A stretch of DNA of 57,590 nt, from positions 1-57,590 of the forward strand of contig JAFTQC010000023.1 in assembly GCA_017462965.1 (NCBI GenBank), given 5' to 3'. The notes under the pieces were generated by a model that saw nothing but the letters and a program-made list of their open reading frames with translations, did no database searches and was not told the origin of the DNA. The DNA comes from Clostridia bacterium. Its GTDB lineage: Bacteria; Bacillota; Clostridia; TANB77; UBA1234. Shown here piece after piece: positions 26,003-36,190 of this stretch (the first letter of the stretch is position 1; the number at the start of each line of letters is the position of its first letter). Made by a program: the position numbers and the translations under genes.

Positions 26003-28184
26003 TTACAACATATTATTAGGATTAATATCAATGCTCACTTTTACTGATTCATCTTGTATTTTTCGATATTTTGACATTATTTCATATAATGTTTGTATCT
26101 TAAAATCATCAATATTATCCTTTATCAAAATTCTCCACCTATATTCATTATTAATCTTCGTAATAGGCGCAGGAACCGGATTATATGGACTAAATGATTC
26201 CTTAAACAGTCCGTATAACTTATTTGCCTCTGTCTTTACAGCCTCTTCATTTAATCCAGATACAACCGTAATAATTATATCGTAAAATGGCGGATAATTC
26301 AACTTTTCTCTAATATTTATTTCAGTATTGTAAAATTTTGTATAATTTTGTTCCTTTGCGGCTTCTATACTGAATTCATCAGGCATATACGTTTGAATTA
26401 TTGCAGTTCCTTTTTTGTCTCCTCTTCCAGCTCTACCAGCCATTTGCGTTAGTAATTGATAAGTTTTTTCATTTGCTTTGTAGTCCCCTATATTTATTGA
26501 ACTATCAGCAGCTAAAACCCCAACTAAAGTGACATTACTAAAGTCATGCCCCTTTGCAATCATCTGCGTTCCTAGTAATATGTCGATTTTTTCATCTCTA
26601 AATTTAGCCAAAATCTTTTCATGTCCATTTTTAACCCTTGTTGTATCAACATCCATTCGTATAACACTAGCTTCTGGAAAATATTTTTTTATTTCCGCCT
26701 CAATTTTTTGAGTTCCACTACCAAAATATCTAATATTTTTCTTACCACATTCAGGGCAGACTGTCGCAACTTGTTTCGTTTTACCACAGTAATGACAAAT
26801 AAGTCTATTTTCGTCTAAATGATACGTCATTGAAACATCACAATCTTCACATTTCATAACATATCCGCAATCTCTACACATTATAAATGTAGAATACCCT
26901 CTTCTATTCAAAAATAACATTATTTGTTCTTTATTTTTAATAGCATTTTTCATTGCATAATATAATTTTCTGCTAAATACAGTCTTATTCCCAGATGCAA
27001 GTTCATCTCTCATATCTACTATTTCTATACTAGGAAGCCCCGATTTAGAGACTCTTTTTTCTAATTTTAACAAATTTATATCTCCATTTAACGCCTCATA
27101 GTATGTTTTTACATCTGGCGTCGCACTCCCTAAAATTAATGGAATATCGTACATAAGCGCAAGCTGATTAGCCACTTCTTTGGCATCATATTTGGGAGTA
27201 TTCTCTGATTTATACGAATGATCATGCTCCTCATCTATTATTATTATTCCCAAATTATCTAAAGGTGCAAATAATGCTGATCTTGCACCTATTACAATTC
27301 TTGCATCACCATTCTTTATCCTCTGCCATTCATCATATCTTTCACCAGGAGATAATCTACTATGCAAAATGGCGACAACATCTCCGAATCTTGATAAAAA
27401 TCTATCAGTAATTTGAGGAGTAAGTGAAATTTCAGGAACTAACATAATTGCGTTTTTTCCACTTTCTAATACTTTTTTTATAAGTTGTAAATATATCTCC
27501 GTCTTTCCACTGCCAGTCACACCATGAATAAGATATTTATCGTACCCTGAAATATCTATATTTTCAAAAACATTTTTCTGTTCTTCAGTTAACTCTAATG
27601 GAGTTGTTTTTTCTACTTTTTTATTTACAAAAGGATTTCTAGATACATGGACATCTTTTATAATAATTAAACCATTCTTTTCAAGCGTTTTTAATATGGC
27701 ATCTGAAACATCTACCATTTCCTTTAATACACTCTTCGGTGCATTTTTATTATCTATTAAAAAACTAATAACTTTTTTATGTTTTTCTGATTTTATCTTT
27801 TCAATATCAATTTCAATATCTTCGTTTAAATAAACACACTTTTCTGTTTTTTCTTTTATCTTATCAAAAGTTGTTGAAGTTCCAGGAGGAACCAAAAGCC
27901 TAATTGCATCTGATAAATTGCAAAAATATTTTAAACTTATCCATTTCGCAATTTCTAATTTTTCCTCGTCAAAAACCCTATCTATAATTTTTATTATATT
28001 CTTACATTTATACTCAGAGCTTTCTTTCAGAGCAACAACGTATCCAACCTCATACATTTTTCTCGCACCAAAAGGAACAAGTACCCTCATACCGCAAAAC
28101 GACGTCCAGATTTTCCGGTACGCCGTAGTCGAAAGTTCTATTTAATTCATTTGCTCTAGAATTTACTATAACTTCTGCTATCAT
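26003..28184 (-). CDS. priA: Primosomal helicase PriA, interrupted by a +1 shift at CGG
   Basis: PriA reloads the replisome at stalled forks. The start at 28184 has a GAAAGGAAATTAA leader and gives MIAEVIVNSRANELNRTFDYGVPENLDVVL, the N-terminal part of the 3'BD domain. The next codon is CGG (28092-28094), and the frame then runs into a stop. Skipping the C gives GGT ATG AGG GTA and continues as VGMRV-type text: GMRVLVPFGARKMYEVGYVV and so on to 26003. The rest is intact: Walker A GVTGSGKTEIY, IIDEEHD, eight zinc cysteines (CRDCGY, CEDC, CHYCGK, CPECGK), GTQMIAKGHDF. The recoded length is 726 aa, near that of E. coli PriA. A methionine 30 residues in could give a truncated 695-aa protein. Confidence 0.92.
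28092..28094 (-). other. Putative +1 recoding site (CGG) in priA
   Basis: Zero-frame codons: GTC GTT TTG CGG TAT GAG. Skipping one C gives TTG GGT ATG AGG, restoring the conserved GMRVLVPFG motif. Because four Ts precede it, dropping one T instead would also restore frame (Cys-Gly-Met), so the exact base is less certain than at the other three sites. Confidence 0.55.
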
Positions 28185-28207
28185 TTAATTTCCTTTCTCT
28201 TTTGCGT

Positions 28208-29461
28208 TTAAAATATCTTAATTACATCTGATATTGTTATAACTATTGCAAGCAATAGTATCGCAGCAAATCCTGCTAATATTAATCCTTGCTCTACTTT
28301 CTCTTTTAATGGTTTTCGTCTAATTCCCTCTATTAAGAGAATTACAATTCTTCCTCCGTCAAGTGCAGGCACAGGTAATAGGTTAAAAATACCCAAACTT
28401 AAACTTATTGCAGCCATTAAATAAAAGAAATCAAAGGCAGTGCTTGTTGATGTTATTTCATCTGCAATTCCAACAGGTCCCATAACTTCAACATTTTCCG
28501 CTTTACCAGTAAATATTTCTGCTGTTCCAACAATTGTAGCTGTTAAAAAATACCATGTTTCATCAACAGCATATTTAAAACCTTTGAAAAAACCAGGCTG
28601 TATTACTGTACATGAAAGAGAATATATTCTATCCATCTTTGTTTCTGTTTCACCAGAAAAAGTGATATTCTCACCATTTCTTAAAACCTCTAGTTCTATA
28701 TAATCATTTTTTATAGATCGTATTAGACTAATAAAATCTTCCGAATTTTCACACTCAATATCATTAACCGTTTGAATAATATCTCCTACTGCTAATTCCA
28801 TTCTTTCTGCTGGCGAATTTGGAAGCACATATATAATCTCCCCCGAATTTCCAAATGCAATTCCTAAGTTTCCTCGTTCAACATATGGAATATTTACAAT
28901 CTTTTCTTCCACTAAGCCATCACGTTCAATCTCAAAAACCATGCTATCATTTTGGGAATCTTCTATCTTTTCTTCAATCTCTCTAAGTGTAAGCATTTTA
29001 TCTCCATTAATACTTACAATTTTGTCGCCTGAACGAATTCCAGCCTCATATAGCGGACCTTCATCTAATGCAGCAACTTCATTTGTTACATAAACGTTAC
29101 TTGCAGACACTATACAAAAATACACAATAAGTGCAAATACTATGTTTACGGTCGCCCCCGCAGCAACAATCGCAATACGCTGCCACACAGGCTTTTTATT
29201 AAATGCACGTTCTTCTTCTGAACGTTCATCTTCACCTTCCATTTGGACAAAACCTCCAAATGGAAATAATCTAATAGTATACTCTGTTTCCCCTTTTTTC
29301 GTTTTTAATAGTTTTGGTCCAAACCCTATTGAAAAAGCATTAACTTTAACCTTACATAGTTTTGCAACCACAAAATGTCCTAATTCATGAATTGTAATTA
29401 ATGTTCCTAATATAATTACAATTTTCAAAAAACCTATTATTCCTGATAATAAAGTACTCAT
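28208..29461 (-). CDS. rseP: Site-2 zinc protease RseP (RasP)
   Basis: A 417-aa intramembrane metalloprotease. The zinc motif HELGH is at about residues 25-29 within the first helix. Two PDZ-like domains occupy about 115-290 (AGIRSGDKIVSINGD and LAVGDIIQTVND). The third motif NLLPVPALDGGRI is near the C-terminus. It would cleave anti-sigma factors or signal peptides. dxr, which often lies between cdsA and rseP, is absent. Confidence 0.95.
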   Translation of the reverse strand: MSTLLSGIIGFLKIVIILGTLITIHELGHFVVAKLCKVKVNAFSIGFGPKLLKTKKGETEYTIRLFPFGGFVQMEGEDERSEEERAFNKKPVWQRIAIVAAGATVNIVFALIVYFCIVSASNVYVTNEVAALDEGPLYEAGIRSGDKIVSINGDKMLTLREIEEKIEDSQNDSMVFEIERDGLVEEKIVNIPYVERGNLGIAFGNSGEIIYVLPNSPAERMELAVGDIIQTVNDIECENSEDFISLIRSIKNDYIELEVLRNGENITFSGETETKMDRIYSLSCTVIQPGFFKGFKYAVDETWYFLTATIVGTAEIFTGKAENVEVMGPVGIADEITSTSTAFDFFYLMAAISLSLGIFNLLPVPALDGGRIVILLIEGIRRKPLKEKVEQGLILAGFAAILLLAIVITISDVIKIF

Positions 29462-29470
29462 ACATTCTCC

Positions 29471-30274
29471 TTAAACTATAAATTGAAAAATCATATATAT
29501 GAAAGGTGCAATCATAATTACACTATCAAATCTATCTAAAACACCTCCATGCCCTGGCATAATCGTTCCAAAATCTTTTATTTCACAGTATCTCTTTATT
29601 GATGATGCTGCAAAATCACCAATTTGAGATATTATACTAATTACTAACCCTACTATTGTCATTGCTAAAATATTTAATTCAATACCTATTGTTGTTAAAT
29701 AATATGTATATATTCCATAAAACAACATACATCCTAGAACTCCACCAAAGCAACCTTCAATAGATTTTTTAGGACTTATTTCTGAAAATTTATGCTTACC
29801 AAATTTAACACCTACAAGATATGCAAATGTATCCGTAAACCACGCCCCTGCTAGTATATACCATATAAAGTATTCTCCATGTTCAAGAGAGCGAGTCAAT
29901 GCTAAAAAGCTAGTCAAAAATGAAACATATACAATTCCAAATATGGTTATCGAAATATCAATTATATTATATTTCATCTTTGTAAATATAGACTTGCAGA
30001 AAAGTATAAAAATAGAAAAAGGTAATGTAAAAAATAATATTATTTTTAGCACATCAGCTTCTAAATACCCAATTGCAAGAGTAAAAAGTGTTACTAAATA
30101 TCCAATAAATTTAATTGGTTTAATACCTTTATTTTTAAAAGCATTATAAAATTCAGAAAGTCCCATCAAAGCAATTATTGTAACAGCTATATTAATTATT
30201 GCCGGATTATTAAAAATAAAAACAAGTATTAAAATAATTATTCCAACTGCAGAAGATATAACACGCTTTGCCAT
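29471..30274 (-). CDS. cdsA: Phosphatidate cytidylyltransferase
   Basis: A 267-aa polytopic CDP-diacylglycerol synthase. About eight hydrophobic helices. The family signature near the C-terminus reads SIIS.IGDFAASSIKR..EIKDFG.ImPGHGGVLDRFDS. The start at 30274 follows an AAGGAGG site; the longer form begins inside uppS. Acts in phospholipid synthesis. Confidence 0.94.
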   Translation of the reverse strand: MAKRVISSAVGIIILILVFIFNNPAIINIAVTIIALMGLSEFYNAFKNKGIKPIKFIGYLVTLFTLAIGYLEADVLKIILFFTLPFSIFILFCKSIFTKMKYNIIDISITIFGIVYVSFLTSFLALTRSLEHGEYFIWYILAGAWFTDTFAYLVGVKFGKHKFSEISPKKSIEGCFGGVLGCMLFYGIYTYYLTTIGIELNILAMTIVGLVISIISQIGDFAASSIKRYCEIKDFGTIMPGHGGVLDRFDSVIMIAPFIYMIFQFIV

Positions 30275-30284
30275 ATGTTCCTCC

Positions 30285-30992
30285 TTATTTTCCGAAGTTT
30301 CTTTTTCTCTTATTAAATACATCTATTGCTTTATCTAACTCTTTTTCGTCGAAATCAGGCCACAACGGCTCTGCAAAATATAATTCCGAATAAGAAGATT
30401 GCCATAATAGAAATCCACTAAGTCGAATTTCGCCTCCTGGTCTTATAAATAAATCTGGATCAGGTGCATCACCAGTTCTTAAATTCTTCGATATCATATC
30501 TTCATTTATATCTGATATATTAATTTCCCCATTTTTCACTTTTTCAGCAATTATCTTTGTAGCATTTGTAATTTCTTCTCGGCCACCATAATTTATGCAA
30601 AGATTTAAAGTTAGACCTTCATTATTTTTTGTTCTTTCTTCAATATTTCTTATACTATCTTGTAACTCTATTGGAAGTCTCGTTATATCACCAGCAAGTC
30701 TTATTCTTGCATTTGAATTTTTAAACTTTCTGTCAAAATCTTTTATATACTTAGTTAGAAGTTTCATTAGATAATCCACTTCTTCTTTTTCTCTATTCCA
30801 ATTTTCTGTAGAAAAAGCATAAACAGTAAGATATTTAACTCCAATTTTGTCACAGTACACAGCAATCTTTTCTAAATTTTTAGCTCCTTCTGTATGACCT
30901 TGCAATGTCGGTAAACTTCTTTTCTTTGCCCATCTTCTATTTCCATCCAATATTATTGCAATATGATTTGGAATTTTTCTATTCTCATCCAT
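30285..30992 (-). CDS. uppS: Isoprenyl transferase (undecaprenyl diphosphate synthase)
   Basis: A 235-aa cis-prenyl transferase making undecaprenyl diphosphate for wall and glycan carriers. IPNHIAIILDGNRRWAKKR holds the catalytic Asp and the substrate-binding Arg; YAFSTENWNR, NYGGREEI and IRPGGEIRLSGFLLWQ complete the motifs. The start is unsure: the ATG at 30992 matches family length but has no clear ribosome binding site, while an in-frame TTG at 31052 has AAAGGGG upstream and would add 20 residues across a hairpin. Confidence 0.93.
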   Translation of the reverse strand: MDENRKIPNHIAIILDGNRRWAKKRSLPTLQGHTEGAKNLEKIAVYCDKIGVKYLTVYAFSTENWNREKEEVDYLMKLLTKYIKDFDRKFKNSNARIRLAGDITRLPIELQDSIRNIEERTKNNEGLTLNLCINYGGREEITNATKIIAEKVKNGEINISDINEDMISKNLRTGDAPDPDLFIRPGGEIRLSGFLLWQSSYSELYFAEPLWPDFDEKELDKAIDVFNKRKRNFGK

Positions 30993-31010
30993 AAAAATAT
31001 TAAAGTTGTA

Positions 31011-31055
31011 AAGAAGGAGGTTGGGCTTTAAGACCGATTTCCTTCTTTGCAACTT
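31011..31055 (-). promoter_or_regulatory. Hairpin in the frr-uppS gap
   Basis: On the minus strand AAAGAAGGA and TCCTTCTT can pair, with an inner CGG/CC segment. The structure lies in the leader of uppS and either overlaps the 5' codons of the long form or separates frr from the short form. A translation-control role is possible but unproven. Confidence 0.35.
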
Positions 31056-31075
31056 ACCCCTTTCTACATTATTTA

Positions 31076-31621
31076 TTATATAGACATTATTTCTTTTTCT
31101 TTATCTGCACATGCAGCATCAATTTCTGCAACATATTTATCTGTCAATTTTTGAATTTTTTCTTCCGCATCTCTTAAGTCATCTTCTGTAATTTCACTAG
31201 CTTTTTCTTTAGCTTTAAATTCTTCTATTCCATCTCTTCTTATGCTTCTAATTGCAACCTTTGTGTCTTCTGCAATTTTCTTTATATCTTTAACCAAAGC
31301 TTTTCTTCTTTCCTCTGTAAGTTCAGGAAAAACAAGTCTAATCATTTTTCCATCATTTGTAGGATTTATTCCCAAATCTGATTTTTGAATTTCTTTTTCA
31401 ATATCTTTAAGTATAGAAGCGTCCCATGGTTGGATTGTTATCATTCTGGCTTCTGGAACCATAATATTAGCCATTTGATTAATTGGTGTTGGAACACCAT
31501 AATAACTAACTAAAATTTTGTCTAATACCTTTGGATTAGCACGTCCAGCTCTAATTTCTCCTAATTGACTATCCAATACATTTAATGTTTTTTTCATTTT
31601 TTCTTCAATATGACTATACAT
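31076..31621 (-). CDS. frr: Ribosome recycling factor
   Basis: A 181-aa RRF that splits post-termination ribosomes together with EF-G. LRAGRANP-type text ([13 protein letters not shown]), [11 protein letters not shown] and the C-terminal helix of the three-helix bundle are conserved. Length is normal. Confidence 0.97.
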   Translation of the reverse strand: MYSHIEEKMKKTLNVLDSQLGEIRAGRANPKVLDKILVSYYGVPTPINQMANIMVPEARMITIQPWDASILKDIEKEIQKSDLGINPTNDGKMIRLVFPELTEERRKALVKDIKKIAEDTKVAIRSIRRDGIEEFKAKEKASEITEDDLRDAEEKIQKLTDKYVAEIDAACADKEKEIMSI

Positions 31622-31676
31622 AAAATTTCCTCCTAAAACTTTCTTTTTATTTATATTTTTAATAAATCATCTTTGG

Positions 31677-32387
31677 TTATTCATTTATAATTGTACCAAT
31701 ATGTTCACCTGATACAGCTCTAACTATATCTTCAGCATCTTTAAGTGCAAACACCATTACTGGTATATTATTATCTCTACAAAGTGATGCTGCTGTTGAA
31801 TCCATTACTTTCAAATTCTTCTGCAATATTTCTGTAAATGTAATCGTATCGTATTTCTTAGCATCAGGATTTGTCTTTGGATCCGAATCATAAACACCAT
31901 CTATTGTTTTTCCAAATAATATTACCTCTGCATTTATTTCACTAGCTCTAAGCGCCGCACAAGTATCTGTTGAGAAAAATGGATTTCCAGTTCCACCAGC
32001 AAATATAACAACTCTACCTTTTTCTAAATGTCTTACTGCTTTTCTTCTTATGTATGGTTCAGCAATTTGACACATTTCTATTGAAGTTTGAAGTCTAGTA
32101 TCAAGACCTCTGTATTCAAGAGCATCTTGAAGTGCTTGACCATTCATTATTGTAGCAAGCATTCCCATATAATCAGCAGTCGTTCTTTCCATTTTATGTG
32201 CTTGTCTACCACGCCAGAAATTACCACCACCAACTACTATTGCAACTTCAACTCCCATATCTACTATTTTTTTTACATAGTCACAAATATTTCCAAGCAT
32301 ATCTGCATCTATTCCAAAACCATTGCTACCAGCCATAGCTTCGCCACTTAACTTAAGTAAAATTCTCTTATATTTAGCCTTTGGCAT
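31677..32387 (-). CDS. pyrH: Uridylate kinase
   Basis: A 236-aa UMP kinase of the amino acid kinase fold. [12 protein letters not shown] at the start, [10 protein letters not shown] and [16 protein letters not shown] are conserved. The start at 32387 is chosen because GGGAGG lies seven bases upstream; a longer version overlaps this site. Heads the frr-uppS-cdsA run. Confidence 0.97.
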   Translation of the reverse strand: MPKAKYKRILLKLSGEAMAGSNGFGIDADMLGNICDYVKKIVDMGVEVAIVVGGGNFWRGRQAHKMERTTADYMGMLATIMNGQALQDALEYRGLDTRLQTSIEMCQIAEPYIRRKAVRHLEKGRVVIFAGGTGNPFFSTDTCAALRASEINAEVILFGKTIDGVYDSDPKTNPDAKKYDTITFTEILQKNLKVMDSTAASLCRDNNIPVMVFALKDAEDIVRAVSGEHIGTIINE

Positions 32388-32477
32388 ATACAAACCTCCC
32401 AACAAATTTATTATTTCATATGTCTAAAATTTCTATATATGTTATATCATAAATTTCCACTTTTATAAAGACAAACA

Positions 32478-33518
32478 CTAATAAAACATTTTTATAATTT
32501 TAAGAAATCCTTGTTTCCATGGAACTCTATGATTTACACCACTTTGACCAGCAAATTTTTCATAATTTTTCAAATACCAATCATAATTTCTAAGAAGTGC
32601 ATCTTTGTTTGAATATTTAGGCTTATATCCCAATTTACTTTCGGCTTTTTCTATTGATACAAAAGAGTCTTTACTTGCAGTTTCATATACCCATTTATAT
32701 AGTGGAGATAAATGTAAAAACTCTAGTATTCGAAGCCCCCATATTGCAGGAGCAGCGGGGAATCCATGAATTTTCTTTCCAAAACCAGCCTTATCTAATA
32801 CCGCCTGATAATCTTCTTTCATTGTGGTAAATTCTTTCGCACCAATATTAAACGTATCATTCATCTTATCAGCATCAATTGTCATACAAGTAATAATAGC
32901 ATCACACAAATCCTCAACATCTAATAATTGATATCTATTGTTTCCACTCCCAATCATTGGAAAGCCATGTCCATCCTTAGCCCATTCATAAAACAACGCA
33001 AATACGCCTAATCTTTCTGGTCCAACAAATGACTTTGGTCTTATAATAGCTGTAGGCAACCCCTTATCTCTGTATTCTGCACACACTTTTTCAGCTTCAA
33101 TTTTAGCAACTCCATAAGGACCAACACCATCTAATTTATCATCTTCTGTTAAAGGATGATGATCTGGAATTCCATAAACAGCTGTAGATGATATTTGAAT
33201 AAATCTTTTCACCTTATGTTCATGTGCACTCACTATCACATTTCTACTTCCATCAATATCTGTAGAAAAAATATCTTCCTTTTTGTACAAAGGTAATGCA
33301 GCAGCACAATGAACGACATAATCTACGCCTTCCATACATTTATCGACCATAGCTTTATCTCTTATATCTCCAACTATCCACGTTATTTTATCCTTACAAT
33401 CTTCATATTCAAAAGGTAATAAATCTAGAGAAATAACCTTATAACCTTTTTGAAGTAACATTCTTATCAAATTTATTCCTAAAAAACCACTTCCACCTGT
33501 AACGAAAACTTTTTCCAT
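32478..33518 (-). CDS. NAD-dependent epimerase/dehydratase
   Basis: A 346-aa extended short-chain dehydrogenase. The nucleotide-binding motif GGSGFLGINLI is at residues 8-18 and the catalytic YxxxK motif reads YGVAK at about 138. SSTAVYG provides the catalytic Ser/Thr. The family acts on nucleotide sugars or steroid-like substrates; the substrate here is not known. It lies at the 3' end of the glycan cluster and probably tailors a sugar. Confidence 0.88.
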   Translation of the reverse strand: MEKVFVTGGSGFLGINLIRMLLQKGYKVISLDLLPFEYEDCKDKITWIVGDIRDKAMVDKCMEGVDYVVHCAAALPLYKKEDIFSTDIDGSRNVIVSAHEHKVKRFIQISSTAVYGIPDHHPLTEDDKLDGVGPYGVAKIEAEKVCAEYRDKGLPTAIIRPKSFVGPERLGVFALFYEWAKDGHGFPMIGSGNNRYQLLDVEDLCDAIITCMTIDADKMNDTFNIGAKEFTTMKEDYQAVLDKAGFGKKIHGFPAAPAIWGLRILEFLHLSPLYKWVYETASKDSFVSIEKAESKLGYKPKYSNKDALLRNYDWYLKNYEKFAGQSGVNHRVPWKQGFLKIIKMFY

Positions 33519-33536
33519 ATTTTTCTCCGCTCATTA

Positions 33537-34103
33537 TTATTCTTCAAATTTTATAACTTCTTGTCCTTTTATCATAAAACCATTCTTTGCTCTTTTTAAC
33601 ATTGGTATATCACCCTTCGTGTCACCATATGCATTTTCTATCACTGCATCTTTCCCATATACAGCTTCAAATCTTTTAACTTTCTCATCACCTTTGCAAT
33701 TCTCATTTATTATCTTTCCATTTTTCACATCATATTCTGTGCAAATTACATTATTAAGTCCAATCTCTTTGCATAAAGGCAACAAATAAAAATCAAGTGA
33801 AGCACTAATTATAAGATCATCTTCTTTTTTAGTTTCATCATAATATTTCTTTATTTTATTTTTATTTTTACTCGCAAATTCTGTTGTAAATTTATTTAAT
33901 TCATCAATGTTTTTCACAAACGAAAACAAATCCTCTTTAAATTGTTTGAATTTAATTTTTCCCATCTTGTATTTTGCAAAACCCACTGATGACTTAAATA
34001 AATGTTTTGTCATATACAATGGTTTTTTTAGAAAAACAAATTTTACGAAATCAATTCCTGAATCACCATCATATATTGTTCCATCGAAATCATATGCATT
34101 CAT
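33537..34103 (-). CDS. HAD-family phosphatase (IB type)
   Basis: A 188-aa HAD hydrolase. The nucleophile motif is YDFDGTIYDGDSG (Asp5, Asp7); motif II is in ISASLDFYL; motif III/IV is AYGDTKGDIPML. This is the phosphoserine-phosphatase-like (IB) group. A phosphatase for a lipid- or sugar-phosphate intermediate of the neighbouring glycan pathway is plausible but only inferred. Confidence 0.85.
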   Translation of the reverse strand: MNAYDFDGTIYDGDSGIDFVKFVFLKKPLYMTKHLFKSSVGFAKYKMGKIKFKQFKEDLFSFVKNIDELNKFTTEFASKNKNKIKKYYDETKKEDDLIISASLDFYLLPLCKEIGLNNVICTEYDVKNGKIINENCKGDEKVKRFEAVYGKDAVIENAYGDTKGDIPMLKRAKNGFMIKGQEVIKFEE

Positions 34104-34127
34104 TCTTGTACACCTCTTGGTTATTTA

Positions 34128-35027
34128 TTAATTTTTATACTTTTCCAAATCCTTTTGAAATTTCTTATTCCATACATTATAAACAATATCCCCTGCCGGT
34201 TTAGTTATTGTAACTAAAAAGAAATTTTCCTTTCCCATTCTTTCTTTAAAAGGAATTTTCGCAAAATTGCAATACGCATTATATATAATTGAATATTTCG
34301 CTCTAAGCATAAACTTAAAAGGTTTTTTTGTCATTATTTTAAAATTTTCTGCAGAACCTTTCGGATTTTTTATGTTTAAATTGCCATTATTCGATGTTAG
34401 ACCATCTGGTTGATATTCACATATATAAATATATTTATCAATATAGACTGTATCATATTCTTTTCCTATTGAATTCCATACAATTCCCTCACTCAAAAAA
34501 CGTTCATTTTCAAAAACAGGGAATTTAAATCTTCTCATTATCTCTGTTTTATATACTTCCGTTCTATCGGCCAAATACCCCTCATTATATCTACACTCTA
34601 TATGGTTTGATATATATGGTGATGTTGGTAACGGCTTGTCTTCACTTCCATTTATCAATTTTCTTTTATATGAAAGGCCGCATATTTTACTATTGTTTTC
34701 ATATTCTTTCCAATCTGTTAATATTGTTTCTATTGCGTCCTCTGTCAATATATCATCACTATCTAGAATTACAATTAATTCACCTGTTGCAATATCATAT
34801 CCTTCATTTAAAGCTGTATGTTTTCCGCCATTTGGCTTTTTGTGATATTTTATTTCAATTTTATTTTCACTTATTAATTCTTTTACTACTTTTTCAGTAT
34901 TATCTACGCTACCATCATCTACAACTATCCACTCAAATGCTTTATTGGTTTGTTTAATCAATGAATTATATGCATTTTTTAATAACTTTTCTCTATTATA
35001 AGATGGCGTAATTATTGATACTTTCAT
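34128..35027 (-). CDS. Glycosyltransferase family 2
   Basis: A 299-aa GT-A fold glycosyltransferase. VSIITPSYNREKLL at the start, VDDGSVDNT and LDSDD (the metal-binding DxD) are visible, followed by a typical C-terminal variable half. Donor and acceptor are unknown. The start at 35027 has an AAAGGA site eight bases upstream. No membrane helix is obvious, so the enzyme is peripheral. Confidence 0.92.
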   Translation of the reverse strand: MKVSIITPSYNREKLLKNAYNSLIKQTNKAFEWIVVDDGSVDNTEKVVKELISENKIEIKYHKKPNGGKHTALNEGYDIATGELIVILDSDDILTEDAIETILTDWKEYENNSKICGLSYKRKLINGSEDKPLPTSPYISNHIECRYNEGYLADRTEVYKTEIMRRFKFPVFENERFLSEGIVWNSIGKEYDTVYIDKYIYICEYQPDGLTSNNGNLNIKNPKGSAENFKIMTKKPFKFMLRAKYSIIYNAYCNFAKIPFKERMGKENFFLVTITKPAGDIVYNVWNKKFQKDLEKYKN

Positions 35028-35045
35028 AACAATCATCCTTTCGCT

Positions 35046-36158
35046 TTATTGATTATAAATTTCTTTCATTTCTTCCATTACGTTTTCAATCAAATATGGC
35101 TCAACATATGCCCTTGCACCTTCAGTTATTCTATCACGAATTCTGTTATCCAAATAAATATTCTCAATTTTCTCCGCTAAAGAAATAACATCGCCAATTT
35201 CAACCAAATAACCATTTTCCCCATCACTAACTAACTCTCTTTGTCCTCTAGAGTTAGTAGCAACAACAGGAAGTCCTGCAACCATTGCCTCAATTATATT
35301 AACCGGTAATCCTTCTCTTTTACTTGTTGCAACATATAAATCAGATATTGCAAGAAGATTTGGAATATCCGTCCTATATCCAAGCAAGAAAACATTACTT
35401 TGAAGTTTATTTTCTGTAATTTCTTTTTCAAGTTTTTCTTTATTTACGCCATCACCCGCAAGCAACACTTTGATGTTTGTATACTTTTTTACAAGTATCT
35501 TCATAGCATCAATAATCATCATTTGATTTTTATTATCATTTAGTTCTGCAACATATGTTATTAAAAAATCAAGTGGTTCAATTGTAAATTTTGCACGTTC
35601 TGTATCTCTTGTCGCTGTTGTCATTTCTACTTCAAATTTCTTTTTATTAACACCAATTCCATGTACATGCTCTATTTTCTTTGTTTTTAATTTTTTCTTT
35701 GCAAACTCATAATCTTCTTTATTAATTGTTATTAAGATATCAGTATGTTTAGATAACATTTTTTCGATAGGATAATATAGTATCCAATTTTTTAAAGGTG
35801 CGCCTTTAAAGAAATGAAAACCATGTGCTGTATATATAATTTTCGTTCCTATTCTTCTTCTCATCTTTTTAGCAGCTATTCTTGTTAAAACACTAGCAAC
35901 TGGTGTATGACAGTGAATTATTTCATACTCTTCTTTATTAATTATTTCTTTAAGGTTTTTATATGCCTTTATATTTTTTGATTTTAATGGAGAACGCTCA
36001 AATTCCAAATTAAAATGTTTATCACAATTTTTTATTTTTTCATCACCATTCGAGGCAACATGTACTTCATAACCCTTGTCCTTAAAATATTTTAAATATG
36101 GTAAGTGAAACGTATTGATATGTCTTGTAACCGATGCTACAAATAATACCTTTTTCAT
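35046..36158 (-). CDS. Glycosyltransferase family 4
   Basis: A 370-aa GT-B fold glycosyltransferase. The N-terminal half starts KKVLFVASVTRHINTFHLPYL; HGFHFFKGAP is at about 115. The C-terminal donor-binding motif is SKREGLPVNIIEAMVAGLPVV, with the EX7E pair. Such enzymes extend lipid-linked or capsular saccharides. Resembles enzymes near PglC-type transferases. Confidence 0.93.
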   Translation of the reverse strand: MKKVLFVASVTRHINTFHLPYLKYFKDKGYEVHVASNGDEKIKNCDKHFNLEFERSPLKSKNIKAYKNLKEIINKEEYEIIHCHTPVASVLTRIAAKKMRRRIGTKIIYTAHGFHFFKGAPLKNWILYYPIEKMLSKHTDILITINKEDYEFAKKKLKTKKIEHVHGIGVNKKKFEVEMTTATRDTERAKFTIEPLDFLITYVAELNDNKNQMMIIDAMKILVKKYTNIKVLLAGDGVNKEKLEKEITENKLQSNVFLLGYRTDIPNLLAISDLYVATSKREGLPVNIIEAMVAGLPVVATNSRGQRELVSDGENGYLVEIGDVISLAEKIENIYLDNRIRDRITEGARAYVEPYLIENVMEEMKEIYNQ

Positions 36159-36190
36159 AATATTCTCCTTTCAATCTTTTGTACTTTATA

